Below are positions 27,811 through 35,603 of a stretch of 64,000 nt of DNA, piece after piece. The notes under the pieces are model-generated. The model did not search any database. It was given only the letters and a program-made list of their open reading frames with translations, and was not told where the DNA came from. The stretch comes from Granulibacter bethesdensis. Lineage in GTDB: Bacteria; Pseudomonadota; Alphaproteobacteria; Acetobacterales; Acetobacteraceae. Location of the stretch: NCBI RefSeq assembly GCF_001889545.1, contig NZ_CP018194.1, forward strand, positions 496,001 through 560,000. Reading direction: 5' to 3'. The position numbers were made by a program, and so were the translations under genes. Position 1 is the first letter of the stretch. Each line of letters begins with the position of its first letter.

Positions 27811-28665
27811 ATGGGGTTTGTGAACCGGATGCGGCGGATGGAAAAACTACCCGACATGCAGCAGGCCACCGCATTTTACGGCACGCTGGCGGGGGAGGTC
27901 GTGGCCAGTCTGCTGCGTGCAAGACTGCGTCTGTTATGGCCAGGCGAAGAATGTGAGGGACAGACCTTGCTGGGCCTGGGTCACGCCGCCCCATACATGC
28001 GATGCTGGCGCAGCACGGCGTATCGCTGTGTTGTCGGGTCTCTGCAGCCTTCTGCCGGTCAGGTATGGCCCCCTGCCGGCCGTACGCTCAGCTGTGATGC
28101 GACACCATCGGCATTACCGTTTCCTGATCTCAGTATCGACCGCATTGTGCTGGTTCATGCGCTGGAGATGACGGATCATGCACGTGGCCTGCTGCGGGAA
28201 GTATGGCGTATCCTGAAAGATGATGGGCGGCTGATGGTGGTGGCACCGAACCGGACCGGGTTATGGGCGCATCTGGATACCAACCCGTTCGGGCAAGGGC
28301 AGCCATTTTCTCATGGCCAGATCGAGCGTCTGCTGGCCGCTTCCCTGTTCCGGGTGGAGCGCCGGGATGCCGCGCTGTATATGCCTCCCGTGTTTCATAG
28401 TCGTGCGCTTCTGCGTGCTGCATGGCTGTTTGAATCGGCCGGGCGCCATCTGATACCCGGGCTTGCAGGCGTCACAATCAGTGAGGCCGTCAAGGATGTG
28501 TATGCGGGTGTGCCGTTGCGCCCGACCATTCGCAAGCGATTGATGGTCCAGGATGCGACGGAACATCTGGTGTCACAGAAGGCATTTACAGCCGTTTCTC
28601 ACCCCTCTACGACTTCTGACCATGGGATAGCATCCCCGGATCGATCATCAGTCGGAAACTCATGA
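27811..28665 (+). CDS. SAM-dependent methyltransferase
   Basis: The protein has a degraded SAM-binding loop (LLGLGHAAPYM), then FPDLSIDRIVLVHALEM and LLREVWRILKDDGRLMVVAPNRTGLWA, the pattern of class I methyltransferases acting on small molecules or quinone-like compounds. It is found divergent to glyoxalase II in many alphaproteobacteria. Several Met codons near the start (27811, 27829, 27838, 27856) leave the exact start open; the last would still keep the domain. About 60 C-terminal residues look unstructured. Its stop overlaps the next gene by four bases. Confidence 0.78.
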   Translation: MGFVNRMRRMEKLPDMQQATAFYGTLAGEVVASLLRARLRLLWPGEECEGQTLLGLGHAAPYMRCWRSTAYRCVVGSLQPSAGQVWPPAGRTLSCDATPSALPFPDLSIDRIVLVHALEMTDHARGLLREVWRILKDDGRLMVVAPNRTGLWAHLDTNPFGQGQPFSHGQIERLLAASLFRVERRDAALYMPPVFHSRALLRAAWLFESAGRHLIPGLAGVTISEAVKDVYAGVPLRPTIRKRLMVQDATEHLVSQKAFTAVSHPSTTSDHGIASPDRSSVGNS

Positions 28666-29144
28666 TAACGCGCTCTATCGAACCTCCCCCGGTTTCGTGC
28701 GCAGGAGATATCGTTTTGCGGCGTGCCCGGATTTTGACTGTGTCCCTGCTGATTCCTGCCGTGCTCGGGCTGAGCGCCTGCGGTTCATCCAACAGTAATC
28801 CCGCTCCATCCCCGGTTGCTGCCAAGACGTCATTGGATGCCTATGATGGTAGCTACACTGGCAGCCGTACAATCTCCGCGGTGAAAGGCAGCCGGGCCAA
28901 ATGCGGGCAGGATTTTGATCAGGCGGCCATCAGGGTAACCCATGGCATGGCCATTCTGCGCTTTATCGCGCACCGGCATCCGGTGGTGTTCCGTACCCCT
29001 CTCGCGCCGGATGGCACGTTCATGTCCACCTTCAAGGGAAATACCCTGGACGGCCATTTTACCGGGGACAGTTTTGAGGGGGTTGTTGATACGCGGGCCT
29101 GCACCTATCAGGTACAGGCAAAGCGGGATGAGGCTGTTCGCTGA
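28662..29144 (+). CDS. Small lipoprotein of unknown function
   Basis: The 160 aa protein has a lipoprotein signal: a basic stretch (LRRARIL), a hydrophobic core (TVSLLIPAVLG) and the lipobox LSAC at about residues 37-40, so Cys40 would be lipidated. The mature part is about 120 residues with YDGSYTGSRTISAVKG and two more Cys (GQDFDQ region and ACTYQ) that could form a disulfide. I do not recognise the family; the layout recalls small periplasmic beta-sandwich proteins. The ATG overlaps the preceding methyltransferase stop by four bases, though an internal start closer to the signal is possible. Confidence 0.7.
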   Translation: MITRSIEPPPVSCAGDIVLRRARILTVSLLIPAVLGLSACGSSNSNPAPSPVAAKTSLDAYDGSYTGSRTISAVKGSRAKCGQDFDQAAIRVTHGMAILRFIAHRHPVVFRTPLAPDGTFMSTFKGNTLDGHFTGDSFEGVVDTRACTYQVQAKRDEAVR

Positions 29145-29503
29145 AACAATGATCTGCTTTGGCTCGAAACAGAGCCTTGGCATGGGTCGATAAGGGCCTG
29201 CAATAAAACGGCGATCTTCGAGTATTGTGTGTGCTGCCTCGGTTGAGGCTGAATGCCATTGCCAATCTTCAGCTGTGTTGTATAGTCTATAGACTATCAA
29301 CCAATGCGACAGAGCTGCCTTTGGGCTGCATGCTTGGATCTGGTCGATGCAATGACTTGTAATAAGTGATTTGTCCTGCGGATCCTTTAAGAGAATGAAA
29401 ATATTAGAGCATTGAAAATACAAAGGATTGTTTTTGAAACATGAAGTTAATTATTTTTGTTTATAATATTTAATTCCTTAAAACCAGCCGCGAGATCAGA
29501 CAT
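29145..29503. other. AT-rich intergenic region before the heptosyltransferase gene
   Basis: No gene is seen in these 359 bases. Composition drops sharply compared with the surroundings, above all at 29380-29480, where long A/T runs occur. A 16-bp perfect palindrome at 29282-29297 is listed separately. A weak GGCTC/GAGCC hairpin near 29160-29176 may help end the lipoprotein transcript. The promoter for the next gene probably lies in the AT-rich part, but I cannot fix it. Confidence 0.5.
29277..29301. promoter_or_regulatory. Perfect 16-bp palindrome, possible operator
   Basis: ATAGTCTA directly followed by its complement TAGACTAT lies at 29282-29297. Flanking bases GTTG (left) and CAAC (right) extend the symmetry with one extra T on the left. 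It is about 205 bases upstream of the heptosyltransferase start. The symmetry fits a homodimeric repressor site, but nothing in the window names the regulator. Confidence 0.45.
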
Positions 29504-30901
29504 TTGACCGACACCTCTTCTTCTGTTGCACAGGACACTTCTGCATCTGTTCCTGTTTCGCATATGCCAGCCTCCTCGACCGGACCTGCCCCGACAGAGC
29601 AGCCTGCTCCTGAGAGCAAATCACCTTATCCCGCAGTGGCTGATATTCCGACGCAGGAAGGTCCGCGCGGTATTCGTTATGATTTCAACCTCGGGGCACG
29701 GATCGCCCTGCCTGAATATCAGGAGAAGCCGTTTATTGTCTGTCTGCGGGATATTGAGACGGGGAACATCCTGTTCCTGTCATCTGGCCCTGCGACATTC
29801 ATCAATTCGGCAAAGCGGTTTTTCGTCCGCTTCCGGATCGAAGTATGGGATTCTCCCGATGGGGGTCCGGCCAGTGGGAAGGAACCATTTTTCGTGCATG
29901 ATTACGATGCACGGGACCGTGATATCCTGATTCAGTTTCCGGTCGGCACGCTCGGCGATATCATGGCGTGGTTCCCCTATGCCGCCCGTTTTGCCGAGAA
30001 GCATGGCTGCAAACTGACCTGCGCTTTGTCGGAACTCATCATTCCGGTTCTGGAAAAAGCCTATCCCCATATTACCTTCGTCACGCATGATGAGATGAAG
30101 GAAAAGAAGCTGGCGGAGACATTCTACGCCACGTATTCGCTGGGTCTGTTCTTCGATGACGTCGACTGTGCCTGGCAGCCGACTGATTTCCGGTTTGTAG
30201 GCCTGCATCGGACGGCCGGCTATATCCTTGGCGTGGATCCGGAAGAGGAAGCACCGCGTCTGGCCCTGCCGGATGAAAGCCGCCCGATCCCTGAACCGTA
30301 TGTCTGTATCGCTGTCCAGAGTTCGACGCAGTCGAAATACTGGAACAATCCGACAGGCTGGCGCAGCGTCATCGCTGAGCTGAAGCGGGCTGGCTACCGC
30401 GTGATCTGTATCGACCAGAAAGCTGTTCATGGGGTGGGTCTGGTCTGGAATCATATCCCCAACGGTGCGGAAGACGAAACCGGCAATCGTCCGCTGACAG
30501 AACGTGCCCGCTGGCTGCGTCACGCGGATTTCTTCGTCGGTCTGAGTTCCGGCCTGTCATGGCTGGCCTGGGCAGCCGGAACGCCGGTCGTCATGATCAG
30601 CGGCTTCACGCATCCGACCAATGAGTTTCACACGCCTTACCGTGTTCACAACTGGCATACCTGTAACAGTTGCTGGAACGATGGCAGTATCCGCTTTGAT
30701 CATCACGACTTCATGTGGTGCCCTCGTCAGAAGGACACACCGCGTCAATTCGAATGCACCAGGCTGATTTCTGCAGATTATGTGATTGATAAGATCCGTA
30801 CGATCCCTGCTTTTCAGAAGCAGCTGGCGCGGATGGAAGCCAGCGCAGCAGTCAAAAAAAACGAAACAGCTTCCCATCCGAAAAAACTTCAGAAAGTCTG
30901 A
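29504..30901 (+). CDS. Autotransporter-type O-heptosyltransferase (BAHT/TibC/Aah-like)
   Basis: This 465 aa protein resembles the bacterial autotransporter heptosyltransferase family, which adds heptose from ADP-heptose to Ser/Thr of self-associating autotransporter adhesins in the cytoplasm. After a disordered N-terminus (about 50 residues) comes a beta-rich region with YDFNLGARIALP, then a GT-B core with ILIQFPVGTLGDIMAWFPYA (140-160), YVCIAVQSSTQSKYWNNPTGW and FFVGLSSGLSWLAWAAGTPV. Near the end Cys387, Cys390, Cys406 and Cys418 are arranged like the iron-binding cysteines of TibC. The start is TTG at 29504 with a poor ribosome-binding site; the next Met is residue 21. No autotransporter gene is in the window. 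Confidence 0.82.
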   Translation: MTDTSSSVAQDTSASVPVSHMPASSTGPAPTEQPAPESKSPYPAVADIPTQEGPRGIRYDFNLGARIALPEYQEKPFIVCLRDIETGNILFLSSGPATFINSAKRFFVRFRIEVWDSPDGGPASGKEPFFVHDYDARDRDILIQFPVGTLGDIMAWFPYAARFAEKHGCKLTCALSELIIPVLEKAYPHITFVTHDEMKEKKLAETFYATYSLGLFFDDVDCAWQPTDFRFVGLHRTAGYILGVDPEEEAPRLALPDESRPIPEPYVCIAVQSSTQSKYWNNPTGWRSVIAELKRAGYRVICIDQKAVHGVGLVWNHIPNGAEDETGNRPLTERARWLRHADFFVGLSSGLSWLAWAAGTPVVMISGFTHPTNEFHTPYRVHNWHTCNSCWNDGSIRFDHHDFMWCPRQKDTPRQFECTRLISADYVIDKIRTIPAFQKQLARMEASAAVKKNETASHPKKLQKV

Positions 30902-30976
30902 AACATTGGCTGACTGATCGTTCCGCTGATCCGGGCAGAGCCACCGGATTGGCGGAATTATCTTCAAGACTCTGAT

Positions 30977-31480
30977 TTACCGCCGGGCCTGAAAAAAGCC
31001 GCGCAGCAAAGCAACCGCTTCTGTCTCCCGCACGCCACCGATGATTTCCGGCTGGTGATGGCAGGAGGAAGCATTGAGCACTCTGGCACCATGCTCGATT
31101 CCGCCGCCTTTCGGATCATATGCGCCGAAAATGATCCGGCGGATGCGGAAATGGCTGGCCGCCTGGGCACACATCGGGCAAGGCTCAAGCGTCACGTATA
31201 AGTCACAGCCGATCAGGCGGGGTGAGCCAAGCTTTTGCGCGGCCTGACGCAGGGCGAGCATTTCAGCATGAGCGCTGGCGTCATGATTGGCCTCCGTCAG
31301 ATTATGCGCCTGCGCCAGCAGATATCCTTCCGGGCTGATGACCACGGCCCCTACCGGCACCTCCCCCGCGGCAGCGGCGAGACGAGCCTGTTCGAGAGCA
31401 CGTTCCATGGCCCCACCCGGACCGGGGCGAAACAGGGGAGAGGGACAGCTTTCCTGCATGCTCAGTGCATTATGCTGCAT
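30977..31480 (-). CDS. tadA: tRNA-specific adenosine deaminase (tRNA A34 to inosine)
   Basis: TadA converts the wobble adenosine of tRNA-Arg(ACG) to inosine and is essential in most bacteria. The 167 aa protein has the zinc deaminase motifs HAEMLAL (zinc His, catalytic Glu) and TLEPCPMCAQA (two zinc Cys), as well as the FGAYDPKGGGIEHG stretch typical for this family. The start could be Met at 31480 or 31459; neither has a strong ribosome-binding site. Downstream it faces the heptosyltransferase gene tail to tail. Confidence 0.9.
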   Translation of the reverse strand: MQHNALSMQESCPSPLFRPGPGGAMERALEQARLAAAAGEVPVGAVVISPEGYLLAQAHNLTEANHDASAHAEMLALRQAAQKLGSPRLIGCDLYVTLEPCPMCAQAASHFRIRRIIFGAYDPKGGGIEHGARVLNASSCHHQPEIIGGVRETEAVALLRGFFQARR

Positions 31481-31532
31481 CTGCTGCGTATAACGTGTTT
31501 CATCCGCCGCTGATCCGCTTTAGCTAGAGACC

Positions 31533-32255
31533 ATGAACAATACGACTCGTCCCCTGATTGGCGTAACCCTCGATACCGAGCAACCTGGCGGGTATTCGAA
31601 ATATGACTGGTACGCCTTGCGTGCAAATTATGCCGGTGCGGTCATCGCTTCTGGCGGTCTGCCGGTGGCATTGCCGCATGATCCGCTCCTGGCTGAAGCC
31701 TATCTGGACCGGCTTGACGGTCTGGTGGTGACGGGCGGTGCCTTCGATGTCGATCCGGCGCTGTATGGCGATGGTGCGATGCATGAGACCGTTACTCTCA
31801 AGGAGTCCCGTACGGCATCGGAACTGGCCCTGACACGAGGGGCATTGGCGCGGAATATGCCGGTGCTGGGCATTTGCGGTGGCCAGCAATTGCTTGCCGT
31901 GGCGCTGGGCGGCACCCTGATTCAGCACATTCCCGATAGCATCGAAAACGCGCTGGAGCATGAGCAACCCAACCCGCGGCATCAACCGGGGCATGAGGTC
32001 GCGATCCTGCCTGGCACTCTGTTGCACGCGATTGTGGGGGCAGAGCAGATGCAGGTGAATTCCGCCCATCATCAGGCGGTTCGCGCGCCGGGGCCTCATG
32101 CACGTATCAATGCGGTTGCGCCGGATGGCGTGGTCGAGGGGATTGAGGATACACGCTATCACTTCTGTCTCGGCCTGCAATGGCATCCCGAATTTCTGAT
32201 CGACCCCGGTGACACCCGTATTTTTGCCGCCTTCATCGCGGCCTGTGCATCATGA
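31533..32255 (+). CDS. Class I glutamine amidotransferase-like hydrolase (peptidase C26, PuuD-like)
   Basis: The 240 aa protein belongs to the gamma-glutamyl hydrolase group. Visible are IGVTLDTE at the start, the VVTGGAFDVDPALYG block, the nucleophile Cys in GICGGQQLLAV (near residue 115), NSAHHQAV, and the QWHPEF catalytic His near the C-terminus. PuuD cleaves gamma-glutamyl-GABA in putrescine breakdown, but no other puu gene is nearby, so the substrate is uncertain. The stop overlaps rluB by four bases. Confidence 0.85.
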   Translation: MNNTTRPLIGVTLDTEQPGGYSKYDWYALRANYAGAVIASGGLPVALPHDPLLAEAYLDRLDGLVVTGGAFDVDPALYGDGAMHETVTLKESRTASELALTRGALARNMPVLGICGGQQLLAVALGGTLIQHIPDSIENALEHEQPNPRHQPGHEVAILPGTLLHAIVGAEQMQVNSAHHQAVRAPGPHARINAVAPDGVVEGIEDTRYHFCLGLQWHPEFLIDPGDTRIFAAFIAACAS

Positions 32256-33007
32256 CGGAGGAGCGGGTGGAAGATACGGATGCAGCGGCGCCGCGCGGTG
32301 AGCGTATTGCGAAATGGCTGGCGCGGGCTGGCGTTGCCAGCCGTCGTGATGCGGAAAAGCTGGTGGAAGATGGCCGGGTCCGCCTGAATAATCAGGTGGT
32401 GACGCATCCCGCGACGTTTGTGGGATCGGGTGATCTTGTCACCGTCAATGGTGCTCTGGTGGATGCGCCGGATCGTACGCGGCTGTGGCGCTATCACAAG
32501 ACTGATGGGGTGATGACCACCCATCGTGATCCGCAGGGCCGGCCGACCGTGTTTGAGAAACTGCCATCCGGCATGCCGCGCGTGGTGAGTGTGGGGCGGC
32601 TTGATCTCAACAGCGAGGGGCTGTTGCTCCTTACCAATGATGGCATGCTGGCCCGCAGGCTGGAACTGCCGCAGACCGGCTGGATCAGGCGCTATCGTGT
32701 GCGGGTGCATGGCGATGTGACACAGGAGATGCTGGACAGTCTGGCGCGTGGTGTCACCGTGGAGGGTGTCCGCTATGGTGCGATCGAGGCCGGGCTGGAC
32801 AGCAGCAAGGGTAGCAATTCCTGGCTGACCGTTTCCCTGAAGGAGGGGAAAAACCGGGAAATTCGTAAAGTCATGCGCCATATCGGGCTGCATGTGACCC
32901 GGCTGATCCGGATCGCCTACGGCCCGTTCCAGCTGGGTCAGCTTGGCAAGGGCGAGGTGGAGGAAGTGACCGGCAAGGTGCTGCGTGAACAGCTTCCCCG
33001 CGACTGA
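32252..33007 (+). CDS. rluB: 23S rRNA pseudouridine synthase, RluB-like
   Basis: RluB-type enzymes make pseudouridine 2605 in 23S rRNA. The 251 aa protein has an N-terminal S4 RNA-binding domain (RIAKWLARAGVASRRDAEKLVEDGRVRLNNQ), the catalytic Asp in SVGRLDLNSEGLLLLTND, and the EGKNREIRKVM motif shared by the RsuA/RluB/E/F group. RluB and RluF differ little; the N-terminal S4 domain and length favour RluB. It overlaps the preceding amidotransferase gene and precedes rsmD by nine bases. Confidence 0.88.
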   Translation: MTEERVEDTDAAAPRGERIAKWLARAGVASRRDAEKLVEDGRVRLNNQVVTHPATFVGSGDLVTVNGALVDAPDRTRLWRYHKTDGVMTTHRDPQGRPTVFEKLPSGMPRVVSVGRLDLNSEGLLLLTNDGMLARRLELPQTGWIRRYRVRVHGDVTQEMLDSLARGVTVEGVRYGAIEAGLDSSKGSNSWLTVSLKEGKNREIRKVMRHIGLHVTRLIRIAYGPFQLGQLGKGEVEEVTGKVLREQLPRD

Positions 33008-33016
33008 GGCTGCCTC

Positions 33017-33583
33017 ATGAGGATCGTCGCCGGACAATGGCGAGGCCGTGCGCTGATCGCTCCCCCCGGACAGGCGACCCGCCCGACGGCGGACCGGGTT
33101 CGACAGGCTTTATTCGATATGTTGCTGCATGCGCCATGGGGTGGACGTAGCCTGCTTGACGGCGCCACCGTGCTGGATGGATTTGCCGGTACCGGTGCGC
33201 TGGGGCTGGAGGCTTTGTCGCGTGGTGCGAAGGAGGCCGTGCTGATGGAGCGCGATCATGCGGCGCTCCGCGCCTTGCGGGCCAATGTCACCGCGCTGGG
33301 GGCAGGAGAGCGGGCAAAGGTTCTGGCGGCCGATATACTGGCTCCTCCTTTGGCGTCTTTCGCATGCAACCTTGTTTTTCTTGATCCGCCCTATCGTCAG
33401 GATTTCGTGCCGAAGGCGCTCACCGCCTTGCGGGGGAGGGGCTGGATAGCGCCCGATGCCCTGATTATCGCTGAATGTGCGCGGGACGAAGCACAACCAG
33501 CCGAGGCGGCCGGGGCGCTGCTGGCAGAACGGGAGCATGGCGCGGCCAGGATCATGATCTGGCGGTCCGTTCATTCAGCCTGA
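33017..33583 (+). CDS. rsmD: 16S rRNA (guanine966-N2)-methyltransferase
   Basis: RsmD methylates G966 of 16S rRNA during 30S assembly. The 188 aa protein shows MRIVAGQWRGRAL at the start, RPTADRVRQALFDML, the SAM loop DGFAGTGALGLEALSRGA, and the catalytic DPPY in LVFLDPPYRQDF. Length and order are normal. It lies behind rluB, so the two rRNA modification genes are probably co-transcribed. Confidence 0.94.
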   Translation: MRIVAGQWRGRALIAPPGQATRPTADRVRQALFDMLLHAPWGGRSLLDGATVLDGFAGTGALGLEALSRGAKEAVLMERDHAALRALRANVTALGAGERAKVLAADILAPPLASFACNLVFLDPPYRQDFVPKALTALRGRGWIAPDALIIAECARDEAQPAEAAGALLAEREHGAARIMIWRSVHSA

Positions 33584-33712
33584 TCAATCCCGTTCGGATT
33601 GTAGCCGGGAATCACAAAAGCCATGGTAAGCGGCAGTGGCAACTTGTCAGGTCTCTGTACGGCTCGGTCGTTCGCTTACCAGCGCAGTTGATCTTTGTTT
33701 CATGGAGGTATG

Positions 33713-34060
33713 ATGAGCGGTTGTCCGGACCCGATAAGCTGGGATGATTTTGAAAAAATAGATCTCAGGATCGGAATTATCAGATCCGTAGAATTCAATG
33801 AAAAGGCCAGAAAACCGGCCTATCTTCTTAAGATCGACCTGGGAGAGATGGGGGAAAAAATTTCCAGTGCTCAAATCACTGATAAATACACACAAGATGA
33901 TTTGATCGGGATGCAGGTGCTATGCGTTTGTAATTTGCGCCCGAAATTGGTTGCCGGGGTTAAATCCGAAGTCCTGGTAACGGGTGTTTATGATGATCAG
34001 CAACATGTTGTTTTGGCTACTTTCAATCATTCTCTGAAACCTGGGAGCAGACTCAGGTAA
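33713..34060 (+). CDS. csaA: CsaA-like tRNA-binding protein
   Basis: CsaA is a small OB-fold, dimeric protein of the tRNA-binding domain family, reported to have export-related chaperone activity in Bacillus. The 115 aa protein matches the family well: DFEKIDLRIGIIRSVEFNEKARKPAYLLKIDLG (residues 10-42), SSAQITDKYT, LIGMQVLCVCNLRPK, and SEVLVTG. The start at 33713 was chosen because GGAGG sits four bases before it; the preceding ATG at 33710 is only one base away from it. The gene is clearly richer in A/T than its neighbours, which suggests recent transfer. Its biological role in this organism is not known. Confidence 0.88.
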   Translation: MSGCPDPISWDDFEKIDLRIGIIRSVEFNEKARKPAYLLKIDLGEMGEKISSAQITDKYTQDDLIGMQVLCVCNLRPKLVAGVKSEVLVTGVYDDQQHVVLATFNHSLKPGSRLR

Positions 34061-34120
34061 GAAGCTGAAAAGCCAATGCCATGGCTGGCCGCCTGCCTTT
34101 TCGCGGCCCCATCTCCGTCA

Positions 34121-35599
34121 TTATCGATCAGGGGTGGCGGATGCCGGCACCATGATCCGCCAGTTTGCCTCACTGGAATAAAGCGGCTTGTAAGCCTGTT
34201 CGATCAGGGATGGCAGCGGGTTGCCGATCTCACCTGGACCGGGTGAATGCCTTGATCGTTCCAGAATGATGGCGCTGAATATTCTGTCCCGTAATGCTTT
34301 CCGTAACAGGCGATCATCCCCGGATATGGCGACGCTCTGGCCGTACAGGAAAAAGTCGAGACCGAAATTTTTGCCTGCCCAGAAGCACAAAGCAGGCATT
34401 TCACAGGCGACTGGTCCGGGGATTATGGCGATCCGGGTTTCCATGGAACGCCAGGCGCGCAGATCATCCGCGAGATGGCGTCGTTCGCTGATGATTTTTG
34501 GAATGGCGACCAGCCCTACGATCAATAATGGCACGGCAATGATCACGCGCATGCGCCACGGATTGCCTGCGGGTATGGAGACAGTCCCAGCCACAGCAAC
34601 GGACAGGCAGAGCGCAATCGCGGCCTCGATATGGGCGTTCACATCCACGCCTTGCCCGCTGCGCTGAAAAATCCCGAGCGGCAGGGCGATCAGGACGAAA
34701 ATCAGGATCAGATCGAGCCGATTATCCAGCCGCCGCATCTGTAGCAGAGGTCGGGAGGCAATGGCCATTGGCAGCAGCACCAGCAGGGGCACGATGGATT
34801 TGTCGGCCATACGCAGCATGGAGAGATGCCGTTTGGCGCCGGCAATATCGCGCATCATGTCCGGCCCGTACAGCATCAGACAGAGCGCAGACACCCCTGC
34901 CAGTCCGGCCAGCGTGGTAACGCACCAGATACGCCATGCATGGCGGTGATGCAGCAGCAGCCATATCCCCACTGCAAGGGGTGCGGCCAGCAGATTATGC
35001 TTGATCATCCCGCCGCCCAGCAGCAGCAGCGCGGAGCCGACGGAGGCCGCTGCCGATGGTGATTCTCCGGCCTGTTTTGGCAGGATGAGGGCCATTCCGG
35101 CCATCATCACCGCATCCGCCATCCATTGAGGATCATCAAGCCCGACATAGCGCCGCAGCAGGGTGGCATTGAGCGCCATGAACAACAGCCCACCCAGCCA
35201 TGGTGCATGGACAGCCGGAGATGCAGCTCTGATCACCAGCCGCCTGATTATCCAGACGATGATCCCGCCCACGGTGAGCATCGACAGCAGCGCCAGAACC
35301 CGCCCGGCAATAATAGGGTCACCGGTCAGTTTTGCAGTCCAGCCGACGATGTAAAACGAGAGTGGCGGATAGTTATTGCCGGTCAGCCCATCCAGAGGCG
35401 GATACAAAACCTGTCCCGAAAAAACCTGCCGGGTCTGAAACGCATTCCATCCCTCATTGGGATCGCGCGAGAGATGATCCCCCAAACTCAGAATCCGCTC
35501 CGCAATCAGCCCGAAGGACAGCAGCCCGAGCAGCCATAAAAGCGTATAGCTGGCGCGTCCCCACCCTGATGACGGGAATGAGGGAAGGGAGTGTTTCAT
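34121..35599 (-). CDS. Membrane glycosyltransferase, GT-C fold (GT39/ArnT-like)
   Basis: The 492 aa protein has about 10-11 transmembrane segments over the first 400 residues and a soluble C-terminal domain. The first periplasmic loop carries the DPNEGWNAFQTRQVF segment (residues about 43-58), the acidic DxxE motif of GT-C enzymes that take polyprenyl-phosphate sugars, and NNYPPLSFYIVGW follows. It likely moves a sugar to a lipid, glycan or protein outside the membrane; donor and acceptor are unknown. The ATG at 35599 is five bases from the mutL stop, so it may be co-transcribed with mutL. Confidence 0.78.
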   Translation of the reverse strand: MKHSLPSFPSSGWGRASYTLLWLLGLLSFGLIAERILSLGDHLSRDPNEGWNAFQTRQVFSGQVLYPPLDGLTGNNYPPLSFYIVGWTAKLTGDPIIAGRVLALLSMLTVGGIIVWIIRRLVIRAASPAVHAPWLGGLLFMALNATLLRRYVGLDDPQWMADAVMMAGMALILPKQAGESPSAAASVGSALLLLGGGMIKHNLLAAPLAVGIWLLLHHRHAWRIWCVTTLAGLAGVSALCLMLYGPDMMRDIAGAKRHLSMLRMADKSIVPLLVLLPMAIASRPLLQMRRLDNRLDLILIFVLIALPLGIFQRSGQGVDVNAHIEAAIALCLSVAVAGTVSIPAGNPWRMRVIIAVPLLIVGLVAIPKIISERRHLADDLRAWRSMETRIAIIPGPVACEMPALCFWAGKNFGLDFFLYGQSVAISGDDRLLRKALRDRIFSAIILERSRHSPGPGEIGNPLPSLIEQAYKPLYSSEANWRIMVPASATPDR

Positions 35600-35603
35600 T
35601 ATT

